A stretch of 64,000 bases of DNA from Liolophura sinensis (taxonomy: Eukaryota > Mollusca > Polyplacophora > Chitonida > Chitonidae): contig NC_088300.1 of the NCBI RefSeq assembly GCF_032854445.1, positions 81,584,101 through 81,648,100 of the forward strand, given 5' to 3'. The position numbers and the translations under genes were made by a program. Shown here piece by piece: positions 11,380-22,480 of the stretch (the first letter of the stretch is position 1; the number at the start of each line of letters is the position of its first letter). A model generated the notes under the pieces. That model made no database searches and was not told where the DNA came from. It saw only the letters and a program-made list of their open reading frames with translations.

Positions 11380-11870
11380 CAGAAAGCCACTGGAATGCTG
11401 CGAACTGGCACTTTGCAGACTGAGGTTGCACAACATTTTAATGTACTATGAAGTGAGTGGCAGGCTGGAGGACCGGCCACACCCAGGTGTTCAACTTGTG
11501 ACCATGGCACGTCAGGATCAGTACATTGTTGCTCAACACCTCCGAGAACGTTTCAAGCCAGCAGCACCATTGTAACCTGAGGGACACTCATCAGCAGTCG
11601 CACTGTCAATTGACGTCTAGCGGAAGCAGGCGTACAAGCCCATCAACTTTATCAAGGTCAGATCCTGTGTCATTACCACTTACTTGCATGGCATCGGTGG
11701 GCTGCGGCAACGTGGGATGGAGAAATGTTTTTACATGTCCCGCGTCACTGTCTTATTTCCAGATGGGCGTTCATGTGTGTTGACATTGTGGTGAACATTT
11801 TGTGCCACACTGTGTTATAGAGAGTGATTCTTTTGGAGGAGGAGGAGGAGGAGGAGTAACAGCCAAGGGA
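11380..11870 (+). pseudogene. Degenerate Tc1-like transposase relic
   Basis: Conceptual reading across frames gives pieces of a Tc1-type transposase in the right order. These are GMLRTGTLQTEVAQHFNV (first helix-turn-helix), SGRLEDRPHPG and RQDQYIVAQHLRERF, then ISSRTVN-stop-RLAEAGVQA (second HTH), and SDSFGGGGGGG near the usual FGGGSVMVWG region. Stops and frameshifts break every piece, and the DESRF aspartate motif is not recognisable. No terminal inverted repeats were found. It lies between two intergenic arrays. Confidence 0.65.
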
Positions 11871-12410
11871 TATACAACTTCCCAGTCCAGGTCTGGGTTT
11901 GAACACCTTCTGGTTAACAAGACTGACCTTTGACAAACATGTAACTGTCTGAGGAGAGATGTTCATAATGAGAGAAATTCAATTAATCTTTAAACCTGCT
12001 TAACTTGTAGCTATTTTGAGTTATTTGCCAGGTGTTATTTGCCTTCTATTCAGATGGTTTGAGCAGGTAGAAACAAACTTTGCCATATATCTGATGAAGA
12101 AAGACAAGTGCATCATGACAGTCAATAATGGTTTTATTTCAGTTAACATGGCGATATTTGGTGTAAACTTGCACAACATCGCAGCTCAGAGCTGCAGTGA
12201 CACCACACACACCACGACACCAAGAAGCGAACACCAAAATAACAACCTCTACATCAGTAGGTTATCTGCAGTTCCATGACTCCTTGTGAACAGTGAATGA
12301 AAGTTAGCGGAGAGTTCAGAAAAATCATCACAAATTAGAATTACTGATCACACAGCAAGGAGGTCCTCAGAATACATATATAACCAATGAGTGAAAATAC
12401 AGTAGCTGCT
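11871..12410. other. Unique intergenic sequence
   Basis: No repeat, RNA gene or convincing coding segment recognised. A GGAGGAGGAGGAGGAGG run at about 11836-11855 belongs to the transposase relic. Confidence 0.5.
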
Positions 12411-14500
12411 GTCACACCTGGATATCCTCAAGACGCTTGTATAACAGTGAGTGAAGACATCTGCTTGATGTCCTGTACACAAGTCCCTCCATCACACCTG
12501 GATATCCTCAAGACACATGTTAGCAGTGAGTGAAGACATCTGCTGATATCCTGTACAGAGGACCCACTGTCAGACCTGGATATCTTCAAGACACCTGTAT
12601 AACAGTGAGTGAAGACATCTGCTGATATCCTGCACAGAGGACCCACTGTCACACCTGGATATCTGCAAGACACCAGTATAACAGAGAGTGAAGACATCTG
12701 CTGATATCCTGTACAGAGGACCAACTCACACCTGAATATCCTCGGGACACAGATGTAACAGTGAGTGAAGACATCTGCTGATATCCTGTACACAAGTCCC
12801 TCTATCACACCTGGATATCCTCAAGACACATGTTAGCAGTGAGTGAAGACATCTGCTGATATCCTGTACAGAGGATCCACTGTCAGACCTGGATATCTTC
12901 AAGACACCGGTATAACAGTGAGTGAAGACATATGCTGATATCCTGTACAGAGGACCCAGTGTCACACCTGGATATCCTCAAGACACATGTTAGCAGTGAG
13001 TGAAGACATCTGCTGATATCCTGTACAGAAGACCCACTGTCACAGCTGAATATCCGTGGGACACATATAACAGTGAGTGAAGACGTCTGCTGATATCCTG
13101 TACACAAGTCCCTCTATCACACCTGGATATCCTCAAGACACATGTTAGCAGTGAGTGAAGACATCTGCTGATATCCTGTACAGAAGACCCCGTTAGACCT
13201 GGATATCTTTAAGACACCGGTATAACAGTGAGTGAAGACATCTGCTTGATGTCCTGTACACAAGTCCCTCCATCACACCTGGATATCCTCAAGACACGTG
13301 TTAGCAGTGAGTGAAGACATCTGCTGATATCCTGTACAGAGGACCCACTGTCAGACCTGGATATCTTCAAGACACCTGTATAACAGTGAGTGAAGACATC
13401 TGCTGACATCCTGCACAGAGGACCCACTGTCACACCTGGATATCTTCAAGACACCAGTATAACAGAGAGTGAAGACATCTGCTGATATCCTGTACAGAGG
13501 ACCAACTCACACCTGAATATCCTCGGGACACAGATGTAACAGTGAGTGAAGACATCTGCTGATATCCTGTACACAAGTCCCTCTATCACACCTGGATATC
13601 CTCAAGACACATGTTAGCAGTGAGTGAAGACATCTGCTGATATCCTGTACAGAGGATCCACTGTCAGACCTGGATATCTTCAAGACACCGGTATAACAGT
13701 GAGTGAAGACATATGCTGATATCCTGTACAGAGGACCCACTGTCACACCTGGATATCCTCAAGACACATGTTAGCAGTGAGTGAAGACATCTGCTGATAT
13801 CCTGTACAGAAGACCCACTGTCACAGCTGAATATCCGTGGGACACATATAACAGTGAGTGAAGACGTCTGCTGATATCCTGTACACAAGTCCCTCTATCA
13901 CACCTGGATATCCTCAAGACACATGTTAGCAGTGAGTGAAGACATCTGCTGATATCCTGTACAGAAGACCCCGTTAGACCTGGATATCTTTAAGACACCG
14001 GTATAACAGTGAGTGAAGACATCTGCTGATATCCTGAACAGAAGACCCACTGTCACACCTGAATATCCTTGGGACACAGATATAACAGTGAGTGAAGACA
14101 TCTGCTTGATATCCTGTACACAAGTCCCTCTATCACACCTGGTTATCCTCAAGACATGTTAGCAGTGAGTGAAGACATCTGCTGATATCCTGTACAGAGG
14201 ACCCACTGTCACACCTGAATATCCGCGGGACACAGATATAACAGTGAGTGAAGACATCTGCTGATATCCTGTACAGAGGACCCACTGTCACACCTGAATA
14301 TCCTCGGGACGCAGATATAACAGTGAGTGAAGACATCTGCTGATATCCTGTACAGAGGACCCACTGTCACACCTGGATATCCTCAAGACACCGGTATAAC
14401 AGAGAGTGAAGACATCTGCTAATATCCTGCACAGAGGACCCACTGTCACACCTGAATATCCTCGGGACACAGAAATAACAGTGAGTGAATATATCTGCTG
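12410..14500. repeat. 78-bp satellite-like array with a 781-bp higher-order repeat
   Basis: About 27 copies of a 74-79-bp unit: CACACCTGGATATCCTCAAG, ACACATGTTAGCAGTGAGTG, AAGACATCTGCTGATATCCT, GTACAGAGGACCCACTGT. Blocks of about ten units repeat as a set: features at 12470, 12726 and 12883 recur at 13251, 13507 and 13664, each 781 bp later. Confidence 0.93.
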
Positions 14501-14744
14501 ATATCTTGCACAGATACCAGTCCCATTAACAGAACTATGATTGACATGAGAGGAAACCTAATCCTAATCTTAAGTCCTGTTAATGTATTGGATTTAATGG
14601 CTGGATATTGTACATATGCAGTGTACACAGCTGTGGTATATCGTGCCAAATGGATGTTCCTTTAGTCATGAACATGAACTACAGTCTCACAGGAATGTTC
14701 ACGAAAGCCACTTGTATTCCACTGGTAACCCCCGATATTCTACT

Positions 14745-16230
14745 CACTGCTATAGCCAGAGATATTGTATTCACGGAGGTCCCACCCTATAGTATAGAGG
14801 TGGTCCCACCCTATAGTATAGACAGGGAAATGGTATTAACAGAGATCTCATCTTACAGTACAGCCAGGGATACTGTATTCACAGAGGTCTCACCCAATAA
14901 GTCAGCCAGGGATATTGTATCAAAGGAGGTCCCACCCAGTAGTAAAACCAGGAATATTGTATTAACAGATGTTCAACCCTATAGTACAGCCAGGGATACT
15001 GCATTAACAGAGGTTCCACCCAATAGGTCAGCCAGGGATACTATATTAACATATGCCCCACCCAATAGGTCAGCCTGGGATATTGAATTAACAGAAGTCC
15101 CACCCAATGGGTCAGCTAGGGATATTGTATTAACAGAGGTCCCACCCTATAGTATAGACATAGATATTGTATTAACAGAGATCCCACCTTATAGTATAGA
15201 CAGGGATATTGTATTTACAGAGTTCCCACCCCCTAGTATAGACATGGATATTGTATTAACAGACATCCCACCCGATATCATAGACAGGGATATTGTATTA
15301 ACAGAGGTCCCACCCTATAGTATAGACAGGAATAGTGTATTTACAGAGATCGCACCCTATAGTATTGACAGGGATAGTGTATTAACAAAGATCCCACCCT
15401 ATAGTATAGACAGGGATATTGTATTAACAGAGGTTCCACCCTATATCATAGACAGGGACATTGTATTCCCGAAGATCCCACCCTATAGTATAGACAGGGA
15501 TAGTGTATTAACAGAGATCACACCCTACAGTATAGACAGGGATAGTGTATTAACAGAGATCCCACCCTATAGTATAGACAGGAATATTGTATTAACAGAG
15601 ATCCCACCTAATAGTATAGACAAGGATATTGTATTAACAGAGATCCCACCCTATAGTATAGACAGGGATATTGTATTAACAGAGGTCCCACCCTATAGTA
15701 TAGACAGGGATAGTGTATTAACAGGGATCCCACCCTATAGTATAGACGGGGATATTGTATTAACAGAGATCCCACCCTATAGTATAGACATAGATATTGT
15801 ATTAACAAAGGTTCCACCCTATAGTATAGACATGGATATGGTATTAACAGAGGTTCCACCCTATAGTATGGACAGGGACATTGTATTCCCGAAGGTCCCA
15901 CCCTATAGTATAGACAGGGATATTGTATTAACAGAGATCCCACCCTATAGTATAGACAGGGATAATGTATTAACAGAAATCCCACCCTATAGTATACAAA
16001 GGGATATTGTATTAACAGAGATCCCACCTTATAGTATAGACAAGGATATTGTATTAACAGAGGTTCCACCCTATAGTATAGACATGGATATTGTATTAAC
16101 AAAGGTTCCACCCTATAGTATAGACATGGATATGGTATTAACAGAGGTTCCACCCTCTAGTATGGACAGGGACATTGTATTCCCGAAGGTCCCACCCTAT
16201 AGTAAAGCCGCCAGAGATATTTTATTAACA
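14745..16230 (+). repeat. 42-bp array, open through 572 codons on the + strand
   Basis: About 35 copies of GATATTGTATTAACAGAGAT, CCCACCCTATAGTATAGACA, GG. With a 42-bp unit the frame is kept, giving a 14-residue repeat (DIVLTEIPPYSIDR) inside an open frame 14608-16326 whose non-repeat ends are also open. No family is recognised, the opposite strand is also partly open, and there are no splice sites or conserved ends to suggest a gene. I call it a repeat; coding is possible but unsupported. Confidence 0.85.
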
Positions 16231-16329
16231 GAGATCCCAATAGTTTATCCAGGGATATCAAGTTTGCAGAAGTTGAATTCACTGGTATACTTAGGGTATC
16301 GAGTATTTGATATAGTCGGGACATGATAC

Positions 16330-16940
16330 GGACAGTCTCACTAGCATACATGTCCTACATGTAAGTGATACTCACAACAGGTGTACATTTGGCTTGTGAG
16401 CAAGATAACAGCAGCCACAACAGAGTTGAGCAAGACATTGGTAAATCTTCTATCTTTAGAAAACAAATCACATTAGACTTTACACATCAGCACTGATAAA
16501 ACTGATCACTGCCACGTGACCTTAAAATGTGTATTATGGTACCATAACAAAACCCTGAAAATGATAACAAAAAAGAAAAAAAAATGAATAAGAATGTGAA
16601 GAGCCAGTATGGCTAGATATGTAACAAAATACTGACTGCTCCCAGCCTGGCACACAGATCACTCTTCTAGCCAATCAACAGCAGTGTACTGGGTTATAAC
16701 AACAATGGTATAAACTGTAAAGTCTAATAGCAAAAATGATAGAACAAACACTATTGCGAGGGGGTCAAGAAATTCCAAATATTCATGAAACCTGACAAAA
16801 AACATTAAAATGTACAGCGCTATAATTTATCTGACTGTGAAGCGTTTTGTCATAGATGTAGCAAGCACTAAGGAACATACACATGTAATATGTTATGGTT
16901 GTTAGGGTTTCACGCAGCCCTTAGGGGGTATCTCACAAGT
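16330..16940. other. Unique A/T-rich intergenic sequence
   Basis: No gene, repeat or RNA recognised. It lies between the 42-bp and 50-bp arrays, downstream of both convergent genes. Confidence 0.5.
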
Positions 16941-16944
16941 GCCC

Positions 16945-17755
16945 CCTCTTGATCTAGAGCTCCACTGGTGTCCTCTCTTTTACAACATCCCACACAGTGT
17001 AATCTAGAGCTCCACTGGTGTCCTCTCTCTTACAACATCCCACACAGTGTAATCTAGAGCTCCACTGGTGTCCTCTTTTTTACAACATCCCACACAGTGT
17101 AATCTAGAGCTCCACTGGTGTCCTCTCTGATAAAACATCCCACACAGTGTAATCTAGAGCTCCACTGGTGTCCTCTCTGATAAAACATCCCACACAGTGT
17201 AATCTAGAGCTCCACTGGTGTCCTCTCTGATAAAACATCCCACACAGTGTAATCTAGAGTTCCACTGGTGTCCTCTCTTATAAAACATCCCACACAGTGT
17301 AAACTAGAGCTCCACTGGTGTCCTCTCTGATAAAACATCCCACACAGTGTAATCTAGAGCTCCACTGGTGTCCTCTCTTTTACAACATCCCACACAGTGT
17401 AATCTAGAGCTCCACTGGTGTCCTCTCTTATAAAACATCCCACACAGTGTAATCTAGAGTTCCACTGGTGTCCTCTCTAATACAACATCCCGCACAATGT
17501 AATCTAGAGCTCCACTGGTGTCCTCTCCTACACAACATCCCTCACAGTGTAAGCAGAGCTCCACTGGTGACCTCTCTAAAACAACATCCCTCACAGTGTA
17601 ATCTAGAGCTCCACTGGTGTCCTCGCTTATACATCCCACACAGTGTAAACTAGAGCTCCACTGGTGTCCTCTCTTATATATCCCCCACAGTGTAATCTAG
17701 CGCTCCACTGGTGTCCTCTCTTACACAACATCCCACACAGTATAATCTAGAGCTC
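16945..17755. repeat. 50-bp minisatellite, about 16 copies
   Basis: Highly regular unit AATCTAGAGCTCCACTGGTG, TCCTCTCTGATAAAACATCC, CACACAGTGT. Units are near-identical in the middle and decay to the right. Confidence 0.95.
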
Positions 17756-17759
17756 CATC

Positions 17760-18780
17760 TATATGTACTAACACATAAAGGAATCTAAAGCATCTATTGC
17801 ACAAGCTGTCACTCACACAAATATGCATACATATACACTTTCGTCCGAGGAAGAACACATTAAATAAATGTCATGACAAGCATGTTGGATTCAGTGAATG
17901 CAGAATGTACATATATATATACAACAATACAACAGCCCGTCCAGTACAGCTATGTGGTATCACCAGCCAATTTCAAAATCTGCTCTTTATAAATAACATC
18001 ACGCAGTCATCAAATATTGGAGTAAATTGGCATGAAACGTATCAAAAGTAAAAATAAAATGTCACCAGAAATGCCACCAAATCTGACTATACAGTAGTAA
18101 AAGAGGCTTAAACATCAGGCCCTCCAGTCACGAGGTAAACACTACACAGCATATGTACACAGGTTAGATGTATGCACAAATACAGCTCTGGAACATGGAT
18201 ACAGAAATACTAATAAATGTGTATATATATATGTACGTATATACATGTATGTATATATGTATGTTTGTATATAAAACAAGAGAAGCCAACATGTTACCAA
18301 AGGTGAAAACATATTACAGAGCAAGAGACGCCCACAGGGGAGTGCTGATCAGGGTGAGACAACTGAGACACAAACATATGGTGGTATTGGTACAGAGCCA
18401 AACAACACTCATGAGACCTGTATTAAGTACAACAATTATGCAAATCAGGACCATACAAACACCACAAACAAGTGCTTGGTTGCACAAGTGCACTTATATG
18501 TACAGTCTTTGCACATCCTGTTGGCTAAGCAGATGTCAGATGTACTGAAGTTATTAAGCAGCATAAAAGTAAGTACATCTACAATGTAATTCTGAGCCTC
18601 AATCATTTCAACAATATCTATTACTTTTGATTAAAAGTTAACATGCACTAACAGAGTGTGGTCACTGTAGGAACTGTGACCAATGAGGAAATCTGAGTGG
18701 TCAGCCGAGTAATGCCATAGTCATCAGTCTGCAATCATGAGCAAATGTACCTTGTTTACTACGAAACTATTAAATGTCTT
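17760..18780. other. Unique sequence with a TA/TG-rich simple repeat; possible distal 3' flank of the RhoGAP gene
   Basis: A TATATATATGTACGTATATA-type simple repeat lies at about 18218-18272. No coding segment recognised. It could be - strand 3' UTR or intergenic; nothing here decides it. Confidence 0.4.
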
Positions 18781-18784
18781 TGTC

Positions 18785-19290
18785 ACCAGTATGTGATCTG
18801 AGGCTAATATCTGTGTGATCAGAAGTTAATGTCTTTTTCACCAGTATGTGGTCAAAAGTTAATGTCTGTGTTATCAGAATGTGATCAGAAGTTAATGTCT
18901 GTGTCACCAGTGAGTTGATCAGAAGTTAATGTCTGTGTCACCAGTATGAGATGACAAGCTAATGTCCTTGTCACCAGGGTGTGATCAGAAGTTAATGCTT
19001 TTATCACCAGTGTGTTGATCAGAAGTTAATGTCTTTGTCACCAGTGTGTGATCAGAAGTTAATGTCTTCGTCAGCAGTATGTGGTCAGAAGTTAATGCCT
19101 TTGTCATCAGTGTGTGATCAGTAGTTAGTCTTTGTCACCAGTGCTCATCTTTTTGTAATCAATGCGAGATCACATGTTAATCTTTTTGTAATCAATGTGA
19201 GATCACAAGCTCATCTCTTTATCACCAGTGTGAGATCGCTAGGTCATCTCTTTATCACTTGTGTGAGATCACAAGCTAATCTGTCTTTCT
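18785..19290. repeat. Degenerate minisatellite of about 33 bp
   Basis: Units of GATCAGAAGTTAATGTCTTT, GTCACCAGTGTGT, decaying to the right. It lies 240 bp past the RhoGAP stop codon and may be in its 3' UTR. Confidence 0.85.
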
Positions 19291-19526
19291 GGCCATGAAC
19301 AGATGATAATGTATGCCTTTAATACTTTGCAGCCGACTAGAAATCATAACCAACACACCAAAGAAATCTCTGTATAGAAAGACACCCTCCTGGCACTGAC
19401 TGTATGTGACATAACACTAAAGTGAGTTGGCCGCAGGTGCTGGCAGCATTACCATCCTCATGCTCATGTCAGGTGGTCTTTCTCCCAAGAACTAAATCTG
19501 AACCTCCTTGGAGGACACATAAAGTC

Positions 19527-19716
19527 TCAGACCTCGTCTGCATTGTAGAAAAAGAATCCAGCCTGTTCAATAAGGAGGTGAACAACCTCCACACAGATAT
19601 TGGAGACTTCTGTGATTTTGTCCAAACTGGCTATGTCTTGCCGCAGCAGTGTGGGCCACCAGCACACACCCAGGTTACGACAGTCCATGTTGGTAAACTC
19701 AGCATTCTGGCTTACT
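19527..19716 (-). CDS. ARHGAP35: p190RhoGAP orthologue, terminal coding exon with stop
   Basis: The acceptor is GTGTGTTTCAG|AGTAAG, after an intron of only 143 bp. It is phase 2 in, with TGA at 19529-19527. It encodes RVSQNAEFTNMDCRNLGVCW, WPTLLRQDIASLDKITEV and ends EQAGFFFYNADEV. NLGVCWWPTL is the family-specific version of the RhoGAP NLA-x-x-x-GPNL motif (p190: NLSICFWPTL), and the conserved Asn is kept. FFFYN is also shared with p190. The protein stops four residues later, so the proline-rich tail of vertebrate ARHGAP35 is absent. An ATTAAA on the - strand near 19323-19318 could be a polyadenylation signal (weak). Confidence 0.95.
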
Positions 19717-19859
19717 CTGAAACACACAAAACAGTCACAGAATACACACGTTTCAATAGTTTGATAAATTGCATTGAGAGCTTAGAACACAGCAGGCTGT
19801 ACAGCTGCCAAATAAAACCTGCCAAAATGTCTATTAGTACCTGACAGAGAAGAGCTTAC

Positions 19860-19965
19860 CTGTTCAGGTGAGTAATCAGGAATCGGAGCACCTCATAGTT
19901 GGGGGAACGTATCTTCCTCAGCACACCTCTTAAGGCCACCAGTTTACAGCTTTTCTGTGGTATTC
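19860..19965 (-). CDS. ARHGAP35: p190RhoGAP orthologue, RhoGAP exon
   Basis: The acceptor is CTCTTTCCCACAG|GAATAC and the donor CTGAACAG|GTAAGC. It is 106 bp, phase 1 in and phase 2 out. It encodes IPQKSCKLVALRGVLRKI and SPNYEVLRFLITHLN, matching INDREQKLHALKEVLKK..HEVFKYVISHLN of p190. It lies about 5.6 kb from the previous exon, across several arrays. Confidence 0.95.
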
Positions 19966-19999
19966 CTGTGGGAAAGAGTCACCAGATTCATGTACTACA

Positions 20000-20415
20000 C
20001 GGGAGCTTGTGTTCAGATACAAATGGGGAGCTTGTGCTTAGATACAACAGGGAGCATGTGTTCAGATGCAACGGGGAGCTTGTGTTTAGATACAACAGGG
20101 GAGACTGTCTTTAGATATAATAGGATAGCTTATGTTTAGATACAACAGGGGAGCTTGTGTTTAGATAAAACAGGGGAGCTTGTGTTCAGATACAAATAGG
20201 GGGCTTCTGTTCAGATACATCAGGGAGCTTGTGTTAAGATACAACAGGGGAGTCTGTTAAGATACATCAGGAGAGCTTGTGTTCAGATACAACAGGGAGT
20301 CTGTGTTCACATATAACAAGGGAGCCTGTGATCAGATACATCAGAGGAGCTTGTGTTCAGATACAACAGGGAGTCTGTGTTTAAATACAAGAGGGGAGCC
20401 TGTGTTCAGATACAA
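20000..20415. repeat. Degenerate minisatellite (GATACAACAGGGAGCTTGTGTTCA)
   Basis: Units of about 24-30 bp start about 35 bp upstream of the acceptor of the RhoGAP exon 19860-19965. Confidence 0.87.
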
Positions 20416-20539
20416 CTGGAGGCTACATATAAGACTTCATGTATGAAATGTTTGTGTGCACACACAATTAGCTAGCGATCACATCATGGACAACTGAAGA
20501 GCTTGTGATAGAAGAGACAGCTAGAGGAGCTGTGTTCAT

Positions 20540-21720
20540 CTACAGTTGGAGAACCTGTGCTCATGTACACATACAACTGGTGAGTCTGTGGTCATGTACA
20601 TACACAACTGGAGTCTGTGGTCATGAACATACACAACTGAAGAGGCTGTGGTCATGTAAATACACAACTGAAGAGTGTGGTCATGGACATACACAACTGG
20701 AGAGTCTGTGGTCATGGACATACAACTGGAGAGTCTGTGGTCATGTACATACACAACTGGAGTCTGTGGTCATGAACATACACAACTGAAGAGGCTGTGG
20801 TCATGTAAATACACAACTGAAGAGTGTGGTCATGGACATACACAACTGGAGAGTCTGTGGTCATGGACATACAACTGGAGAGTCTGTGGTCATGGACATA
20901 CAACTGGAGAGTCTGTGGTCATGTACATACACAACTGGAGAGTATGTGGTCATGTACATATACAGTGAGTGAGTGAGTGAGTGTTTGGAGTTTAACGTCG
21001 TACTCAACAATTTTTCATTCATATGACGACAAAGGAATCATTAGGGTGCATGTACGTGTAATGTGACTCCTTGTTGCAGGACGGATTTCCACCATTCTTT
21101 TATTTAGTGCTGCTTCACTGAGACGACTTACTGAAGGCAAGTAAGCCGCCCTGCCCGACCCATTATACTGATACGGGTCAACCAGTCAACACTATCCCCT
21201 TCATGCTGAACGCCAAACGAGGAAGTCTGTGGTCATGTACATACACAACTGGAGAGTATGTGGTCATGTACATACACAACTGGAGAGTATGTGGTCATGA
21301 ACATACACAACTGAAGAGTCTGTGGTCATGGACATACAACTGGAGAGTATGTGGTCATGTACATATACAACTGGAGAGTCTGTGGTCATGTACATATACA
21401 ACTGGAGAGTGTGGTCATGGACATACAACTGGAGAGTCTGAGGTCATGTACATACACAACTGGAGAGTATGTGGTCATGTACATACACAACTGGAGAGTA
21501 TGTGGTCATGTACATACACAACTGGAGAGTATGTGGTCATGAACATACACAACTGAAGAGTCTGTGGTCATGGACATACACAACTGGAGAGTCTGTGGTC
21601 ATGTACATACACAACTGGAGAGTGTGGTCATGTACATATACAACTGGAGAGTCTGAGGTCATGTACATACAACTGGAGAGTGTGGTCATGTACATATATA
21701 TACACATGTACAACTGGAGA
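20540..21720. repeat. Minisatellite of about 27-31 bp, split by a SINE
   Basis: Unit GGTCATGTACATACACAACT, GGAGAGTCTGT, in two blocks (20540-20963 and 21225-21720) separated by the truncated family-A SINE. In the left block a run of about 190 bp is repeated almost exactly (20590-20750 and 20755-20900). Confidence 0.92.
20964..21224 (-). mobile_element. 5'-truncated SINE (family A) inside a tandem array
   Basis: It carries the family-A body and (GAGT)n tail but lacks the tRNA-like head. The same minisatellite (GGTCATGTACATACACAACT) lies on both sides, so the insertion came after the array existed. Confidence 0.8.
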
Positions 21721-22120
21721 ATCTCAAAAATGTACTGCAAGTACATCCACGCAAATGTGTAATGAACTGGTATTGAAAAGTGGCAATGTTCTTTTCAGCT
21801 CAAGAACTGGCACAAACCATTACTGAGCACAGGATGTATTAGTGATGTCAAAACTGAGGCATATCTCAGACTTGAAGCCTTGTCCTAAACTCTGTACTGC
21901 AACTATTGCTGTATGACTCATGCCAGACCACAGAGTTAACTACAATATCAACTGTAAAACATACCACATTTCTACAGACAACACAGAAACCACACAACTT
22001 GTTATGGATGAGAAATCATCATACAGTTTGGAACAGGTGAATGATACGAGCAACGAATCTGATGTTGGCAATGAAGCTGACAAACTCAATGACTGCAGAT
22101 AAACTGATGGATGTGATCTT
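21720..22120. other. Unique intronic sequence
   Basis: Nothing recognised. A short + strand open frame exists but has no supporting features. Confidence 0.4.
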
Positions 22121-22480
22121 GACTCATGAACAGGCTGAATAACTGATAGATGTGATGATTTTGGTTGGTGAACTGATGGATGTGATGATTTTGGTTGGTG
22201 AACTGATGGATGTGATGATTTTGGTTGGTGAACTGATGGATGTGAGGATTTTGGTTGATGAACTGATGGATGGGAGGATTTTGGTTGGTGAACTAATAGA
22301 TGTGATGATTCTGCCTGATGAACTGATAGATGTGATGATTCTGACTGATGTGATGATAGATGTGATGACCTAATGTAAGTGATAATTTTAATTTATGAAC
22401 TAATGGATGTGATGATTCTGACGAACTGATAGATGTGATGATTCTGACTGATGAACTGATAGATGTGATGACCTAATGGA
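22120..22480. repeat. 30-bp minisatellite
   Basis: Units AACTGATGGATGTGATGATT, TTGGTTGGTG; four near-perfect copies, then decayed ones grading into the 49-bp array. Confidence 0.9.

Noticed and set aside
16945-17755. Regularly spaced repeats considered as a CRISPR-like array
   Set aside because: Units are contiguous with no unique spacers, and the sequence is clearly eukaryotic.
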